A stretch of 64,000 nt of DNA from contig CM040127.1 in the NCBI GenBank assembly GCA_022559845.1, positions 35,922,708 to 35,986,707 of the forward strand. The letters run 5' to 3'. Origin of the DNA: Amorphophallus konjac (lineage: Eukaryota; Streptophyta; Magnoliopsida; Alismatales; Araceae). Position 1 is the first letter of the stretch; every line of letters begins with the position of its first letter. Both the position numbers and the translations under genes were made by a program. The notes below the pieces were generated by a model, which ran no database searches, had not been told where the DNA came from, and saw only the letters and a list, made by a program, of their open reading frames with translations. Shown piece after piece: positions 32,654 through 43,558 of this stretch.

Positions 32654-34371
32654 TCCTGCAGTCGAGGAGGACCAGCCCTCCACAGGAACGTCCTCGGGGA
32701 ATGGAGATGGAAGCCTACGGCCCCGGAGGAAACGCCCCCGTGTGGCGGATGCCGCAGTTGAGACTGGTGGGTCATATGAGGGACCCCAGACTGGAGAGCG
32801 AGTTGAGGAGGAGATGGCCTTGAGTGAGTGTCGCCCCCAACTCCTTTGTTTTTGTCTGGTTTAGCCAATATGATTGACTAATTCTACTTTATCGGACTCG
32901 TCTGTCCGTTGCAGCTCCGCTGGCGTCTGGTGCGGAGGTGACTTTTTCACCTCCCCGTGAGGCAGACTTCCCGCGTGAGAAGGAAGCTGAAGGGGAGGTT
33001 GACATGGAGGAGCTTACGTGCCTAATGAGTGAACCTTTCCCCAACCTGGAGGACTTCCCCGACTTTGAGTCTTGGACAGCTACGGGAGGAGCCCGCGCAG
33101 GTGAGAGCTTCGAACCTTGGGCGTATGCCGCAGCTTTGATTTGCCCCCTGTTATTTGTTATGACCCTTTGGATTATGCAGGTGGGGCAGAGGCACCAGGG
33201 GCCGAGGCCCCTGCTGAGACACAGGGTGAAGCGCCTGGCCAGGTTGACGAGCCAGGGCCCACGGTGGCTAGCGGTCGTCAGGGTGAGAGCCCGACTGCCT
33301 TTGGGGGGCCTTTCATGTTGTTGTCGAACTCCCTTTAGCAGGTCGGAATTATTGACTTGACTTATGTTACTGGTTTGGCAGGTGAGGACGCGGCGACGAC
33401 CCTGGAGATGATCCGAGAGTTGGCAGACGTCGGCCCGCCAGTGGTCCTGCCTTCTTTTGGAGACGAGCCGAGACCGGTGGCCTTTGTGTCTTCAGCTACT
33501 GTTGAGGATGCGCTAGGTAGATCGTCGCCATTGCTGACGAGGGTACCTCTCCCACCTTTGCCGACCCTAGTGTCGGCCTTGTACGGTGGGACTGGTGGAA
33601 TCCTCCAGTGTGGGACCGTCAGGTATGTAACTGAGTATTTGACCACTTTAGGGTGGATCATTTGACTTTCCTGCCCGTGCTGAGCTTTGGCTGGGATGGA
33701 TTGCAGGCACGTCTTCCCCCCTAGAGGAAGGGGAGCTTCCTCGGGACGTGAGCCGGCCGTCCAGAGACGAGCCTCCCATCGTAGCAGCTGCTGAGGGTGA
33801 CGAGGAGCTGATTGACATTGATGGGGTTTCTGAAGGTGATGCCCCGACCGGTGAGCTTCTTCCCTAGTATCTTTGGCTAGGGAGCTATCTTTATGCAAGG
33901 CTGAGCTTGATGATAGCCTAGCCTAATCTGGTTTCTTGATGTACAGGTGCCCCTGATTTTCCAACGGCCGGGGATTCATAAGAGAGCTCACCTGGTTCCT
34001 CAGAGGGCGGCAGTGCCACGATGGAGACTGACGAGAGCTTGAGCTCGAGTTCTTCTTCCTTCTCCGAGGGCTCCTCTTCCGGGGATGCCGAGATGGAGGC
34101 GGCGTTGGAAGGTATATATACGGCTTCTCTTTGCCTCGGCCTTGACTTTAATGTGGAGCCTATAGCGGATTTCTGACATTTTGCGCCATGCCCAGGACTG
34201 GAGACTGAGGGAGAGCATGCACCGGCTCCGGTCGAGGAGGGTCAGGAGGAGCCTTCCATCACCCCAATGGCTATTGGGGAGGACCGGGTTGGAGGGGAGT
34301 CCTTACCCTCTCCGACTCCGGCGGAGGACACTACCAGGGCGGTTATGGGCGCGGCAAGAGCTACATCAGGT
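32654..34371 (+). pseudogene. Acidic tail exons of the antisense PMD-like gene
   Basis: A series of short open segments, each preceded by a pyrimidine-rich TTNCAG and followed by a GTGAG/GTAAG-type donor, as in a multi-exon gene. Suggested exons: 32655-32821, 32915-33100, 33181-33282, 33382-33621, 33707-33850, 33947-34110 and 34196-34370. Clear sites are GCGCAG|GTGAGAG at 33100, ATTATGCAG at 33180, TTTGGCAG at 33381, GTCAG|GTATGT at 33622 and ACATCAG|GTAAGAG at 34371. The encoded residues are rich in Glu, Asp, Ser and Pro, with no known domain. The regular exon-intron pattern argues that this gene was once expressed and spliced on the plus strand. Confidence 0.55.
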
Positions 34372-34483
34372 AAGAGTAAGGGTCTTTGTCAGGTTTTCCA
34401 CCTTGTCTTGTCATAGGGAAGTCCTGAACATTATTGACCCGTTCCGTGTTTGGTGGGGTTGTGCATGTCCTTCCGATGTGCTA

Positions 34484-35092
34484 GCTGAGAGGGGTCACTC
34501 CTCCCTCGAGCTGGAGGTTGAGTGGCCTACATCCGTTTCCCCACCGGAGCCGCTGCTGGACGCCAGCGTGGGTGCAGCCTTACTGCAGCGAGCTCGGGGC
34601 TACGTAGGGGGCGATCCTTTGCCTTCCCCGGAGGAGCTTCGGCACCGGCTGAGGGAGTGCACGCGCGGCTACCACGGCCTCGGCTTCCCCCGTGGGCCCT
34701 GGATGTCTGGCTTGGCCGGCATCTGGGCGGAGTACCTGCGGCTTCGAGAGGCTCAGGAGCAGCAGGCACGGCGACTAGCGGCCATCCGGGAAGCACGGGA
34801 GCAGCGCGTCTAGCTTGTGGCAGCTGCGACCGAGCAGAGGAGGCTTGCCGATGTGGCCGCATCTCTTGCTCAGGACCGTGCCAGGCACCTGAGCGAGGCG
34901 ACTAGCAGAGCGGAGGCCTTGCAAAAGGCCTTAGAAGAGCAGCGGCAAGCTGTAGAGCTTGCTAGAGCTGAGTGGCAGACTGCCGAGGCCGGAGCCGAGG
35001 CTAGCGCTCAGCTCGCGTCGACTTTGGAGGTAGAGCTCGCAGCTGCTGAGTCCCGCCTGGCAGAGCTGGAGGGGAGCGAGGCTAGGTCGTGA
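34484..35092 (+). pseudogene. Last exon of the antisense gene, coiled-coil C-terminus
   Basis: An open segment ending at TGA (35090-35092). The last 90 residues are Ala-, Glu- and Leu-rich with heptad-like spacing (ARHLSEATSRAEALQKALEE and ASTLEVELAAAESRLAELEG), a likely coiled coil. A TAG at 34811 interrupts the frame before it. A long helical tail after a PMD-like core is seen in several transposon-borne PMD proteins, to my knowledge; here the join is inferred from exon order. Confidence 0.55.
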
Positions 35093-35588
35093 TTGTATCA
35101 CTTATCTTCCCCTTTTTGTTATTCGGACAGTGTACTTTTGTTACCCCAAGGGCATGTCTTGGGCTCCCTATTATAGAGTATCAATGACAAATTCCGATTT
35201 TTTTGCGTTGTTGTTTATTGAATTGTTCTCCTCCCTAGTCTGTGGAACAGGGTTGGATACAAGGGATGGCTGCCACTTACTGTTAGTCGCGCTTGATTGT
35301 TTTAACACGTACCAGTATAGGGAGCAGCGAACCGGGTTTTATTCGGGTCTGGAGCTGAGGTAAAGGGCTGGGTGAGGAGAGTAGTATGACTGGATATCGG
35401 GTACTGGGTACTGGATGCTGGTTGTTTGCATGTTGTTAACTGGTAATGTAGCTTTTCTGGACTGAGGAGATGGGGACTGAGCTAGCCGAACGGCCCGACA
35501 GTGGCATCACAGCCAGGGGCTGCTAGCGAGACTGGGAGTTGAGTGGTCCACCCGTGGACGGGTTGTGACCGAAACTGGCATTGGGAGC
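35093..35588. other. Non-coding Tat 3' region, left of the minisatellite
   Basis: No supported gene. The T-rich stretch after 35092 could hold the end of the antisense transcript. From about 35400 words such as GACTGG and GGCTGG become frequent, leading into the minisatellite. Confidence 0.5.
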
Positions 35589-36639
35589 TGGCGGCTGGCC
35601 CATAAGGGCGTTACAGCCGGTGACTGGAGTTAGAAATTGGTGGCTGGCCTACAAGGGTGTTATAGCTGGGGTACTGGGGCTGGCGGCTGACGGTTGGCCT
35701 GTGAAGGCGTTGTAGCCGAAGATTGGAAGCTGGAGACTGGAGGCTGGCCTGTGAAGGCGTTGCAGTCAAGGACTAGAAACGGGAGACTGGCGGCTGGCCT
35801 GTGAAGGCGTTGTAGCCGAGAATTGGAAGTTGGAGACTGGCGGCTAGCCTACAAAGGCGTTGTAGCCGAGACTGGAGGCTGGAGACTGGCGGCTGGCCTG
35901 TGAAGGCATTGTAGCCGAGGACTGGAAGCTGGAGACTGGCGGCTGGCCTGTGAAGGCGTTGTAGTCGAGACTGGAGGCTGGAGATTGGTGGCTGGCCTGT
36001 GAAGGCGTTGTAGCTGAGGACTGGAAGCTGGAGACTGGCGGCTGGCCTGTGAAGGCATTGTAGCCGAGGAGTGGAAACTGGAGACTGGCGGCTGGCCTGT
36101 GAAGGTGTTGTAGCCGAGACTGGAGGCTGGAGACTGGCGACTGGCCTGTGAAGGCGTTGCAGCCGAGACTGGAGGCTGGCCGGTGAAGGCGTTGCAGCCA
36201 AGGACTGGAAGCTGGAGATTGGCGGCTGGCCTGTGAAGGCGTTGTAGCCGAGACTTGCGGCTGGCATGTGAAGGCGTTGTAGCCGAGATTGGCTGCTCGC
36301 CTGTGAAGGCGTTGCAGCCGAGAACTGGAAACGGGAGACTGGCGGTTGGCCTGTGAAGGCGTTGTAACCGAGAACTGGAAGCTGGAGACTGGCGGCTGGC
36401 CTGTGAAGGCGTTGTAGCCGAGACTGGAGGCTGGAGACTGGCGGCTGGCCTGTGAAGGCGTTGTAGCAGAGACTGGAAGTTGGAGACTGGCGGCTGGCCT
36501 GTGAAGGCGTTGTAGCCGAGACTGGAGGCTGGAGACTAGCGGCTGGCCTGTGAAGGCGTTGTAGCCGAGACTGGAAGTTGGAGATTGGCGGCTGGCCTGT
36601 GAAGGCGTTGTAGCCGAGGACTGGAAACTGGAGACTGGT
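35589..36639. repeat. 49/50-bp minisatellite, about 22 units
   Basis: Units begin GGCTGGCCTGTGAAGGCGTT and alternate between two versions: GAGACTGGAGG (49 bp) and GAGGACTGGAA (50 bp). Three shortened units of 34-35 bp lie near 36139, 36224 and 36259. All three minus-strand frames are open over long distances because the unit has no stops. As the unit length is not a multiple of three, a single repeated protein is unlikely. Confidence 0.92.
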
Positions 36640-36776
36640 GGTGACCGACCCTCGGGGGTGTGGTGGTCACCATTGTTGTGAAGTGATGTTGAGCTCGCCA
36701 TCGGGACGTGACGTAGGTGATGGCTTTGTGAGTGAGGAGTGGAGAGGGAGAGAGTTCTTCTTCTTTTTTTCTTTTT

Positions 36777-37010
36777 ACCAGCTCTACTGCCCTTGCGGGT
36801 TTTCGCCAGAGCTGGCCCCCTTTAACTTTTTCCGGTGCGCCCTTGCGGGTTTTCACACAGAGGGGTTACCCGATTTTACCCGAGACACCCTTTCGGGTTT
36901 TCACCTCAGCTGGGTTGGTGGCAGTTTTTGCCCCTAGTCATCTCGTGGAGGGAGTTGACTGAGGCCGCCGGGGTATCTCTATTTTTAACCCCATTTTTTC
37001 TCTCTCTCTC
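36777..37010. repeat. Tat 3' UTR block, copy 1
   Basis: A block with GCCCTTGCGGGTTTTC, GAGGGGTTACCCGATTTTAC and CCCTTTCGGGTTTTCACCTC words, ending in a T-rich tract. It recurs with substitutions at 37546-37770. Between the copies (37011-37545) I see no gene. Confidence 0.8.
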
Positions 37011-37545
37011 TCTTTTTGGAGACTATCGTCCATAGCATGTTGCTGTCAGGGGACGTAACCTGAGACTGGAAGGTGTGGGTGGCCGAATATTGTTCGGCGA
37101 TTGTTCAGGGTTTTTTAGAAATTCTTGAGCCATGGTGGCGAAAGGCCACATTGCCATGGCAAGGTATGATTGGGGTTGTAACCTAGTGAATCTGGGGTTG
37201 TATGGGGAACTGGGATTATGATGAACTGGAAGGCTCTGGATTTGCTGGATACGTGGGATGTGGGGACAGGGAATAGTCAATGTCTGGGAATGTGTCGGGA
37301 TGTAGGTTTACCGAGACGGTGACTGGAAGTTTGATTGTTACAGGGATTGATTGAACTACGACATTGAGGTGAGGGCCAGAGGTTGGCCAAGCTGAGCGGG
37401 AGTAACGCAAGGTTAACTGGGGATCGAAGGGCTTGCGCCGTAGCAGTGCAAGTGGATTGGAGACTGGTTCTGGGGGAGGCTAACCGCCCACCAAAGGACA
37501 GGTGGAAGGCCGTGTTGACTGATAGGGAGAAGAAGATTTTCTCGT

Positions 37546-37770
37546 TATCGGCTCTACCGCCCTTTCGGTTTTTCGCCAGAGCCGACCCCCTTTAGCTTTT
37601 TCCGACGCGCCCTTGCGGGTTTTCACGTCGAGGGGTTTCCGATTTTACCTGAGGCGCCCTTTCGGGTTTTCACCTCAGCCAAGTTTTTGGCATTTTTGCC
37701 CCCAGCCGCCCTATCGTGGTGAGGATGACTGGGTCTGCCGAGGCATCTCTATTTTTAACACTATTTTTTT
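37546..37770. repeat. Tat 3' UTR block, copy 2
   Basis: Same order of GCGGGTTTTC and CGGGTTTTCACCTCAGC words as copy 1, about 770 bp away, again ending in a T-rich tract. The facing GCCC...GGGT words can form small hairpins. From here to 38011 the DNA is non-coding. Confidence 0.8.
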
Positions 37771-38011
37771 ATTGTGTTATTTCTTTTGACTTACCTGTGA
37801 GCCTGGCGGCTAGACTGGCGCTGGTATAGAAGGGCCCGTGTTCCCGTGGTGACGGGAACGGGGGTAGGAGACTGGTTCCAACAGATGCCCAGCGGCTGTT
37901 CCGAGGAGCCGAGCTGGCTGGTTGACTGGGAATTGAAAACTGGAAGAACTGGCCGGTGGGATCCTTCACGGGGGATGATCGGCCTTATTGCTAGTAGCTG
38001 GGACGTGCGCC

Positions 38012-39997
38012 TCAGTCTGGCTGGCGCGCAAACTCATACTCTAGAGCGTAATATAGCTTCATGTGTTTGCCGTTGAGAGGCGGGAACGGTCTGTGACCCT
38101 TGTGATCAACAACCGTGTAGGCCCCACCCTCATAGACATTCTGGATGATGTACGGACCTCGCCAATTTGGCTGCAGTTTTCCACTGGAGCGCCCTGCCAT
38201 GACCTCTTTTCCCTTGATCATGACGAGGTCGCCTTGCATGAAAGCTCGCTGCATGACGAGCTTGTCGTAGGCCCGAGCCATGCGAGCCTGGTATGCCTGT
38301 AGGTGTTTGTAGGCTTCAAGTCGCTTGCCTTCTAGGTCGGCGAGCTCTTCTAGCCTTCTCTGGTACTCGTTTTCATCAGAACTGGCAAGGCCGGTGTGGA
38401 CTGCCACGTGATAAGAGGCTAGCTGGACTGCGATGGGGATAACCGCCTCTGACCCGTAGGCAAGGGAGAACGGCGAGCACCCCATGGGGGTTTTGTAAAC
38501 CATCCGGTAGGCCCACAATGCCTCAAAGACCTTTTCACCCCAGTCACATTTTCGGTGGCTAACCACCTTAGCCAGGAGCTTACAGAGGGTTTTGTTGAAG
38601 GCTTCTGCTAAGCCATTGGCCTGAGGGTTGTAGACCGAAGAGGTTCTCCAGTCGATTTGGAATTTGGCCGCTAACTGGTATACGGCCTTATTCTTGAAGG
38701 GTGTCCCGTTGTCGGACACTATGCGACTGGGAGTACCGAATCGGTATATGATGTTGTGCCGGACGAATCTGGCAACGACTTCGTCGATGATCTCTCGCAA
38801 GGGTAGAGCCTCCGCCCAACGAGAGAAATAGTCAGTGGCGGCCAAAATGTATTTATGGCCCTTGGAAGATGGCGGGAAAGGCCCCGCGATGTCCATGCCC
38901 CACTCAGCGAATGGCCAGGTGGGGGCCGTAGGACGCAGTGGGTTAGGAGGTTTTCTGGGTATTGGGCGAAAGACTTGGCACTGATGGCATGCACGGGCAT
39001 ACTGGACGCATTCCGCATACATGGTCGGCCAGTAGAAACCTTTGAGCTTGATGTTGTGCTTCATCCGATCTCCGGCCTGGTGTGCACCGCACAATCTGGA
39101 GTGGACCTCCTGCATGATGGATCGAGCTTCCGCCAGAGAGACACATCTCAGGAGAATCGACTTGTCCTTCTCGTGGACGAGCCGATACAAGGAGTCGCCA
39201 ATCAACTCATAAGAGGTTGCTCGGCGGAGTAGCTGGACTCTTTGAGCTCGGTCAGGGGGAAGCCACCCTTTCTTGAATTTGATGATAGGCGCACGCCAAT
39301 CATCTTCTTCTGGAAGTGGGCTCTGGTCAAGGTCGTAGACCTCGTAAATGGTGAGACCGGTGTTGCCTTTGAGTGAGCTCGGCATCAATCTTCTGTGCTT
39401 GATGACGATGTCGACCTCACCCTCGGGCGGAAGCTTGATGGCCGCGGCCAATTTTTCTAAGGCATCCGCCTGAGCGTTGCTGCTTCTGGGAATGTGATCT
39501 ATTTCGAAGAAATAGAACTTCTGGGTTAATCTGGTGATGGCGGTGTGGTATGAAACCAACTCTGGCTTCCGCACGTCATAGATGCCGAGGACCTGTCGAA
39601 CTATCAGCCGGGAGTCCCCGTAGGCTTTAAGGCATTTAATGCCTATGTGGAGAGCCATCTGGAGCCCAATGAGTAGAGCTTCGTATTCGGCTTCATTGTT
39701 GGTCAGGGATTTCATGAGGGCGCAAGAGTTGTACAGAACTCCGCCCTGAGGAGTCAGGAAAACAATGCCGGCACCTACCGTGGTGGCTGGATCCTGGTTC
39801 CTCCGGGTGATCCCTCGGGAAGCACCGTCGAAGTAGAGTTCCCAGCAATGCACGCTGGTCGTGAGAGCGCTTAGCTGCCAATAATGCAAGACATCTCCGC
39901 TCTGTTCAACTGGTGGTTGTGATTGAATAGCTAGGGACTCCTCGGCCGGGAGCTCCGAGTTGAAGGGTGAATTGTCTGGCGCTGGATGGGCTGCCAA
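38012..39997 (-). pseudogene. Tat polyprotein: additional RNase H and integrase
   Basis: One uninterrupted minus-strand frame of about 660 codons. The first third is the archaeal-type additional RNase H typical of the Tat lineage, with catalytic-type residues in YFDGASRG, NNEAEYEALL, YGDSRLIV and NAQADAL. The integrase follows: an HHCC zinc finger (HSRLCGAH...CHQC), then the core with Asp in GMDIAGPF, Asp in VSDNGTPF and Glu in NGLAEAFNKTL, so the DDE triad is intact. The frame ends near GKHMKLYY. It is the best preserved part of the element; the rest of pol is broken, so the copy as a whole is a pseudogene. Confidence 0.88.
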
Positions 39998-40012
39998 GAA
40001 TTCAGCCTTACC

Positions 40013-40607
40013 CTATCCTTTGATTGCTTTTCTAGGGACATAGGTAATGTCGTACTCCATCAACAGGAGAGCCCACCTCCCCAATCTGCCTGAGAGGACA
40101 GGCCGTCGAAGGAGATACTTCAGAGGGTCGTGCTTGGAGATAAGCTCGACTTGGTGGGACAGGAGGTAATGCCGCAGCTTCTTAACTGTGAACACTAATG
40201 CCAAGCAGACCTTCTCCATGGAGGAGTAGCGGTACTCAACACCGATTAGTTTCCGGCTGAGGAAATAGAGGGCTGCTCTTTACCGTCTTCATTAATTTGC
40301 GCCAACAGAGCTCCCAGCGAAGCGTCCATGGCAGCAATATAAAGGATGAGGGGTTTACCTTTGACTGGTGCTCCCAAAATTGGGGGAGTAAGGAGGTACT
40401 CTTGATTTGCTCGAAAGTCGCTTGGCATTCCGAGTCCCATGTAAATGGGGCGTCTTTCTTCATTAGCTTGCTGAAAGGCGCGCATCGACCGGAGAGGTTA
40501 GAAATAAACCTCCGAATGTAGGTCAGCCTCCCTTGGAAGGACCTAAGTTCGGTGATGTTGTTGGGTGGTGGAAGCTCCCGGATCGCTTTGATCTTGCTGG
40601 GATCCAC
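40013..40607 (-). pseudogene. Tat RT thumb and first RNase H, frameshifted
   Basis: The minus strand continues from RT with [19 protein letters not shown] (connection region), shifts frame near 40450 into the RNase H start ([16 protein letters not shown]), and after a stop near 40236 resumes in another frame with LRHYLLSHQVELISKHDPLK, the end of a Ty3/gypsy RNase H. At least one frameshift and one stop make it non-functional. Confidence 0.85.
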
Positions 40608-40697
40608 CTCGATTCCTCAGTACCTGACAACGAAGTCGAGAAATTTGCCGCTGGATACGCCGAAGGCGCACTTCATGGGGTTCATCTTGAGCCCGTA

Positions 40698-41171
40698 TTA
40701 CCGGAGACGCTCGAAGACTTGGCGAAGGTCGCGCAAATGGTCTTCACGCCTTTTAGTCTTGACGACGAGGTCGTCAACATAGCATTCGACGGTGTTGTGT
40801 AGCATCTCATCGAATATTTTGGTCATAACCCTTTGGTAAGTAGCACCGGCATTCTTCAAACCGAAGGGCATGCGTTTGTAATTGAAAATCCCCATGGGGG
40901 ATCTGAAGGTTGTGTGATTCTTGTCTTTGAGGGACATCCGGATTTGATTATAACCGGACGACCCATCCATGAACAACAGGGCTTCATGACCGGTGGTCAT
41001 ATGGACCATCGTTTCAGTAATTGGAACTAGGAAGTCGTCCTTGGGACAGGCTTTGTTGAGGTCTCTAAAGTCAACGCAGATGCGGACTTGACCATTCTTT
41101 TTCTTGACTGGGACTATATTGGCGAGCCAGATCGGGTAGATGCACGGCTCGATGAAGTCGACCTCCGCCAT
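40698..41171 (-). pseudogene. Tat reverse transcriptase palm and fingers
   Basis: Minus-strand frame with the RT landmarks in order: VPVKKKNGQVRICVDFRDLN, LFMDGSSGYNQI, MPFGLKNAGATYQR and the catalytic box YVDD (40770-40781). NKACPKDDF after FRDLN is characteristic of the Tat and Athila group. The frame ends at TAA (40698); the following segment to 40607 is in the same frame with a second stop, so two nonsense changes separate it from the connection region. Confidence 0.92.
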
Positions 41172-42059
41172 TTTGCGGACTTCGGCCGAGACCTAGAGCT
41201 CCAGCTCATGACGCATGCATCGCTGTGGTTGCTTGACCGGAGCGATTGAGGGAGAAATGGCCAGATCGTGCTCCGCTACGGAGGGGTCTAGTCCTGGCAT
41301 CTCCTTTGTAGGTCCAGGCGAAGCAGTCCTTGAACTCGAGTAGGAGTTGCTTGTAGTCATGCTTCTCTACCTCGGTGAGGAGAGCACTAACAAATGTAGG
41401 CTGAGGGGCTTCATCGTCGCCCAGGTTGATCTCCAAGAGATCGTCAACAGTCGCCTGGCTGCCATCCTCTAGCTCGGGAGGAGCGGGTTGTAGGTCGATG
41501 AAATCCTCATCATCGGTGTCGGCTTCGTGTATTTCTTGGTTCTCGAAGCCACCGATTGATGCGGAAGGGACCGGAGAGTCGTTGTCACTGGAATCCACCG
41601 GGGATTGATCTGGGCCGCCGGCCTTAGGCCGACAGTCGTCAACTGGAGTTGCTGAGGTCTTCTCAGGGTTGCCTAGTGAAGCTGACCATCTCTCGCAGCT
41701 AGGGCCAGCGAAGTCCCCCCCCCCTCAGGAGGGTTTATCGACTTAGGTCCCCCGACTGGTTAAGAGACCGGAGACGCTTCTTCTGCTCCTTTGTCTCGGC
41801 AGGGAGGCGAAGAAAGCTCCCCAACATCTTGAGCCAGGGTTCCGGCTTTGGCGAAGGTCGGGATCAGGATTTCCTCTCCCTCATCTCCGGAGATGTCGAA
41901 TTTAGCTTCGACTCTTGCTTGGTTGTCGGCTGGTAGTGCCAAGCCTACGACGTTAACTGCGTAGTGGACGTGGAAGTCCGGGTTCTGGTCGTAGCCAAGC
42001 CCCCTGGTATCCTTGTGGAAGGACAAGGGTTGCCCCCGGACCTGGGAAGGGTCCCACAG
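41172..42059 (-). pseudogene. Tat protease-RT linker region, broken
   Basis: Two open stretches (41206-41598 and 41760-42026) in different frames between protease and RT. The first is very acidic and ends near segments such as LLLEFKDCFAWTYK, which usually lies just before the RT start in this lineage. Frame changes between the pieces show decay. Confidence 0.7.
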
Positions 42060-43188
42060 TCATTGGAAGTATCTTTGTTGGGCAGAGGTCTGCCATAGGG
42101 GAATGTGTTGTTTCAAACACATCTCTTGAATATGCGGCGACAGGTCGCCCCACACCTGAACTGCTTCAGGAGTATCATCGGCTCGCCTAGACCAGCCAAA
42201 GTCGTCATCCGGCGGGGCCTGAGGGACCATGTCTCCTTTGTAGAAGACAATGGGTTTGTCCCTATTAGCCTTCTTCTTGTTCTGGCGTTGTCGCTTGAAG
42301 GTGACAATGAATGTCATCAGCAACTCGACGCTGTGCTCCTCGGATGCACATGGGAGCTGGAAGCAATCTGGTGGCAGGCATATACTCTTACCGATAGTCC
42401 GGCTAATGAGATTTGCCTCGAAGTCGATCTGGCGCCTTTCAGGGCGATCTGGGGTTGACTTGGAGCTGAGGCACAGCCGGTGGAGCTTGGCCTTTTCCTC
42501 GTCAACAGAGAAGAGGTCATCATCATCTTCCTCTGAGAGCCAACCGTTGCTTTTGCTTTTGATCACAGGGTACGGACTAATCCCCTTGAAGTAGAGCGCC
42601 GTGTCGGCTAGGTTGCATTCTACTGGTGTAAACGGTGACAGGTCTGCAAAGACCTTATGTTGATCTCCGTCCTTGGCATATTTGATGCATTGGTGGAGAG
42701 TTGACGGGACGACCCAGTTTTCAAGGAGCCAGGGTCTGCCCAAAAGCATCTTATAAGACGTGTTGGAGTCGATGATGTAGAATGTTGCCTTGGAGGCAAA
42801 ATCATCGAGCACCAGATCGACGTCTACCCGGCCGAGGACGTCCTCGGTGTTCTGGTTGAAGCCTGATATCTTGACCGCCTTGACCTTCTGGCGGTATGGG
42901 GTCAGATATAGAGACTTGAATGTCTTGAGCGGCATGATGTTAACAGCGGCACCAGCATTCACCAGGATCCAGTTCACATCATGTCCGTTCATCTTCCCCT
43001 TCATATAGAGAGGACAGTTGTGGCACGGAGGAGAAAGCAGCATGTCTTTCTCCGTGAAGGTGATGGTGGCTGCGAAGGCTCCATAGGTAGCCGCCTTCAT
43101 TTCTGCGGCATGCGCTTCATAAACTTTCGGCTCTTGGAGTATTTTGATAAGGGTCTCCCTCAGGTCCTTACTCCAAGCAATGGCTTCC
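42060..43188 (-). pseudogene. Tat protease domain, catalytic Asp replaced
   Basis: An open minus-strand frame covering the gag-protease linker (FTEKDMLLSPPCHNCPLY), the protease active-site region and the LGRPWL motif that closes the fold. The active site reads LVNAGAAVNIMP, where an Asp is expected in place of Asn; a single GAT to AAT change explains this and would inactivate the enzyme. The frame is open to the right edge, where the Athila-type LTR at 43189 cuts the element; gag is not seen. Confidence 0.85.
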
Positions 43189-43505
43189 TGATAAGTGTAT
43201 AATTTTACATGTTAATTAATGTTATAACACACTTTTATGAGTTTTAATATATATCACTATGTATTTATCACACTTAATTTCAATTCCAGATCAAAACGTT
43301 TAATTGCCTGATTTAATTCAATTTTTATTCTATTTTACAGGCACAAAGAAGATCACACCGTCAAAAGCCCATTGTACAAGTCCAAGCTCAATTCAAATAA
43401 AAAAACAAGAAAAAAGAAGAAACAAAGAAATAAATAGATTTCAATATATATATATATATGTATATAATATTCAAAGATAATATACATACATATGCAATAT
43501 ATATG

Positions 43506-43558
<53 letters not shown>

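Larger units (their letters stand above)
24845..43188 (-). mobile_element. Tat-lineage Ty3/gypsy element, 5' part missing
   Basis: Reading the minus strand: protease, RT, RNase H, additional archaeal-type RNase H and integrase (43188 to 38012), a long 3' region with duplicated blocks and a minisatellite, an antisense PMD-like gene (29904-35092, plus strand), polypurine tract and 3' LTR (29726-24845). Gag and the 5' LTR are not present; the array at 43189 interrupts the gag-protease linker. Order of domains, the second RNase H and the very long 3' region with an extra gene are hallmarks of the Tat lineage (Retand, Ogre and Grande group). Confidence 0.85.

Noticed and set aside
35844..36701. 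285-residue minus-strand frame with repeated YNAFTGQPP segments
   Set aside because: It crosses the 49/50-bp minisatellite, which has no stops in any minus-strand frame. As the unit length is not a multiple of three, the repeated peptide changes frame and is unlikely to be a protein.
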